Below are positions 34,313-35,477 of a stretch of DNA of 35,477 nt, piece by piece. The position numbers and the translations under genes were made by a program. Below the pieces are notes generated by a model. The model saw only the letters and a list, made by a program, of their open reading frames with translations. It ran no database searches and had not been told where the DNA came from. How positions within the stretch are numbered: the first letter of the stretch is position 1; every line of letters starts with the position of its first letter. Origin of the DNA: an uncultured Prevotella sp. (GTDB taxonomy: Bacteria; Bacteroidota; Bacteroidia; Bacteroidales; Bacteroidaceae); assembly GCA_934203355.1 (NCBI GenBank), contig CAKPZC010000019.1:1-35477 (forward strand), read 5' to 3'.

Positions 34313-34336
34313 TTATAGGTTGTTTTTCAAAACCAT
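34313..34336 (-). CDS. Candidate ilvC leader peptide (MVLKNNL)
   Basis: An ATG-initiated frame of seven codons plus stop in the ilvC leader, reading Met-Val-Leu-Lys-Asn-Asn-Leu. Three of the six codons after Met are for branched-chain amino acids, as in leader peptides of ilv operons. It ends 17 nt before the hairpin at 34295-34277. So short a frame can occur by chance. Confidence 0.3.
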   Translation of the reverse strand: MVLKNNL

Positions 34337-34369
34337 GGTTGAGGTGTTATTTTGTTTATTTTATGACTG

Positions 34370-34400
34370 CAAAGGTAATAATTTATAACTAACCAGCAAA
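34370..34400 (-). promoter_or_regulatory. Promoter of ilvC
   Basis: TTTG (34400-34397), 19 nt, then TACCTTTG (34377-34370) and C. It begins 8 nt beyond the thioesterase stop, so ilvC can be expressed alone. Confidence 0.88.
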
Positions 34401-34408
34401 TTTTTCTG

Positions 34409-35179
34409 TCACTTTTTTACAAAATAAAGCTTACATCTGCACACTTCTTTCTTTTCTGTGCCATTATTTTCCGTTTTCAGCACCATAATGTCGTATTCCT
34501 CGTCGGAACGTTGTTCAACAGCAAAGTGCAGCGTGTCGCCGAAATACGATTCTGCCACATAAGCGATGTCGATACGTTGCAAACGGTGGGTTTTATACCA
34601 TTCTAATTGCCACATGTCAAGAATATGCTCGATATATTTTACAGAGTTGATATGTCCGTTCACATCAACATCGCTATAATGGGTTGCAACACTACAGTTG
34701 CTCTCCACGGTCTTAGCCACCTTTACACGCTTGAACGGTTCGATGGGGCATTCGCGCTCTGTCTCTATGTACTTGGTGATTAGGCCGTCGCGTTCCTGTA
34801 GTATGTCGACTGGTTGTCGCGTGTCGGTGTCGATCATGGCCCATATACTGCGTCCATAACCATATGTTTTGCCGTCCTTGCCTCGTATGGCGAAGTTGCG
34901 ACTGGTGAAAAACTTCATAACATTCTCCACCCATGTGTCAACGGTGATGCGCTCATAGGCCTTTGGCATCTCGTTCATCTCGATTACAAATCGCGAGAGC
35001 ACCCACGTTTTGTGTACGGTGTTAAGATAATCCATGCCGTAACCACGCTCATTGGAGTGAAAGTCGGCGGCGTTGAGCAAATGATTACCCAAATGACCGA
35101 TGAAAATGTGATTGGAGAAATCACAGTGGAAGGGTTCCACGAGGAAGTCGTAGCTTCCTATTTTGCTTAGTAGATCCAT
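34409..35179 (-). CDS. Acyl-ACP thioesterase
   Basis: A 256-residue protein of the acyl-ACP thioesterase family (FatA/FatB-like), with two hot-dog halves and no signal peptide. The N-terminal half has HCDFSNHIFIGHLGNHLLNAADFH and ITVDTWVENVMKFFTSRNFAI; the C-terminal half has the catalytic-site segment YSDVDVNGHINSVKYIEHILD with the Asn-x-His pair. It releases fatty acids from acyl carrier protein. In Bacteroidales this gene often sits in the ilv cluster just before ilvC, as here, perhaps tied to branched-chain fatty acid supply, which is inference. The region upstream holds only AT-rich and repeat sequence to the window end. Confidence 0.92.
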   Translation of the reverse strand: MDLLSKIGSYDFLVEPFHCDFSNHIFIGHLGNHLLNAADFHSNERGYGMDYLNTVHKTWVLSRFVIEMNEMPKAYERITVDTWVENVMKFFTSRNFAIRGKDGKTYGYGRSIWAMIDTDTRQPVDILQERDGLITKYIETERECPIEPFKRVKVAKTVESNCSVATHYSDVDVNGHINSVKYIEHILDMWQLEWYKTHRLQRIDIAYVAESYFGDTLHFAVEQRSDEEYDIMVLKTENNGTEKKEVCRCKLYFVKK

Positions 35180-35319
35180 TTTTTATTATAAGTTGTTAAT
35201 TATTAGTTATTAATCTTGTTGTTGCGTTTCATAAACGGATATATTGGGCAGAGGAGATTTTATTATTTATCTAATCCCCTCCACCCAATTTAACATTTAA
35301 CATTCAACACTTAACATTG
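35180..35319. other. AT-rich spacer upstream of the thioesterase
   Basis: 140 nt of AT-rich sequence without ORF. No TTTG...TAnnTTTG pair is recognised on the minus strand. Its right end (from about 35288) grades into TTAACATT/CATTCAACAC heptamer-like units that precede the 81-bp repeat. Confidence 0.5.
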
Positions 35320-35477
35320 AGTAATTCAACATTGAACAATTCAAAATCGCCAAAGGCGACAATTCAACATTCAACACTCAACATTCAACACTCAACATTT
35401 AGTAATTCAACATTGAACAATTCAAAATCGCCAAAGGCGACAATTCAACATTCAACACTCAACATTCAACACTCAAC
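35320..35477 (-). repeat. 81-bp tandem repeat of the TTGAATG family, truncated at window end
   Basis: Copy 1 is 35320-35400 and copy 2 runs from 35401 to the window edge with almost no differences. Each has AGTAATTCAACATTGAAC, a small hairpin TCGCC-AAA-GGCGA (35347-35359 and 35428-35440) and runs of ATTCAAC/ACTCAAC heptamers. In reverse complement it parallels 14635-14700. Confidence 0.9.

Overview
The window comes from a Bacteroidales chromosome, most likely Prevotellaceae. Several promoters fit the Bacteroidota pattern (TTTG, 19-20 nt, then TAnnTTTG). There is a DUF4295 gene beside rpmG/rpmB, an acyl-ACP thioesterase upstream of ilvC, a MetH without its reactivation domain, a periplasmic tricorn homolog, a BtGH84-type O-GlcNAcase and a DUF4838 glycosidase-like lipoprotein-free secreted protein. 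These assignments rest on reading translated sequence; no database search was run.

Layout. 1-2444 (-): start of a flavodoxin/ferredoxin-type protein and a secreted DUF4838 protein. 2578-5256 (+): rfbC-rfbD-rfbB for dTDP-L-rhamnose, closed by a strong terminator shared with the converging ribosomal genes. 5345-12409 (-): a long housekeeping run, DUF4375-smpB-metH-map-tsaD-pncC, then rpmB-rpmG-DUF4295 behind their own promoter. 12538-14646 (+): murQ and a BaiN/HI0933-type flavoprotein. 14647-14868: a dispersed repeat and a long hairpin. 14869-18816 (-): FKBP isomerase, M3 peptidase, M18 aminopeptidase. 19089-19817 (+): a SAM methyltransferase. 20026-29291 (-): small unknown protein, tricorn-like protease, rsmG, MBL hydrolase, ruvC, tandem-ATPase ABC protein, GH84. 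29613-32177 (-): hrpB helicase. 32302-33063 (+): SDR dehydrogenase. 33210-35179 (-): acyl-ACP thioesterase and ilvC. 35180-35477: AT-rich spacer and an 81-bp tandem repeat running off the window.

Functional themes are envelope sugar synthesis (rhamnose), wall recycling (murQ), protein maturation and quality control (map, smpB, FKBP, M3, M18 and tricorn peptidases), translation (rpmB, rpmG, tsaD, rsmG), recombination (ruvC) and branched-chain metabolism (ilvC, thioesterase). I see no phage, insertion sequence, CRISPR array, toxin-antitoxin pair or defence island, and no clear new multi-gene system. The less ordinary signals lie between and at the edges of genes: a TTGAATG-heptamer repeat family that supplies the 3' end of one gene and may have left an in-frame insert in hrpB; an ilvC leader with a branched-chain-rich mini-ORF and hairpin; two genes that look leaderless; a three-part long hairpin; and an extended -33 promoter element with a 19-bp exact match between two unrelated promoters.
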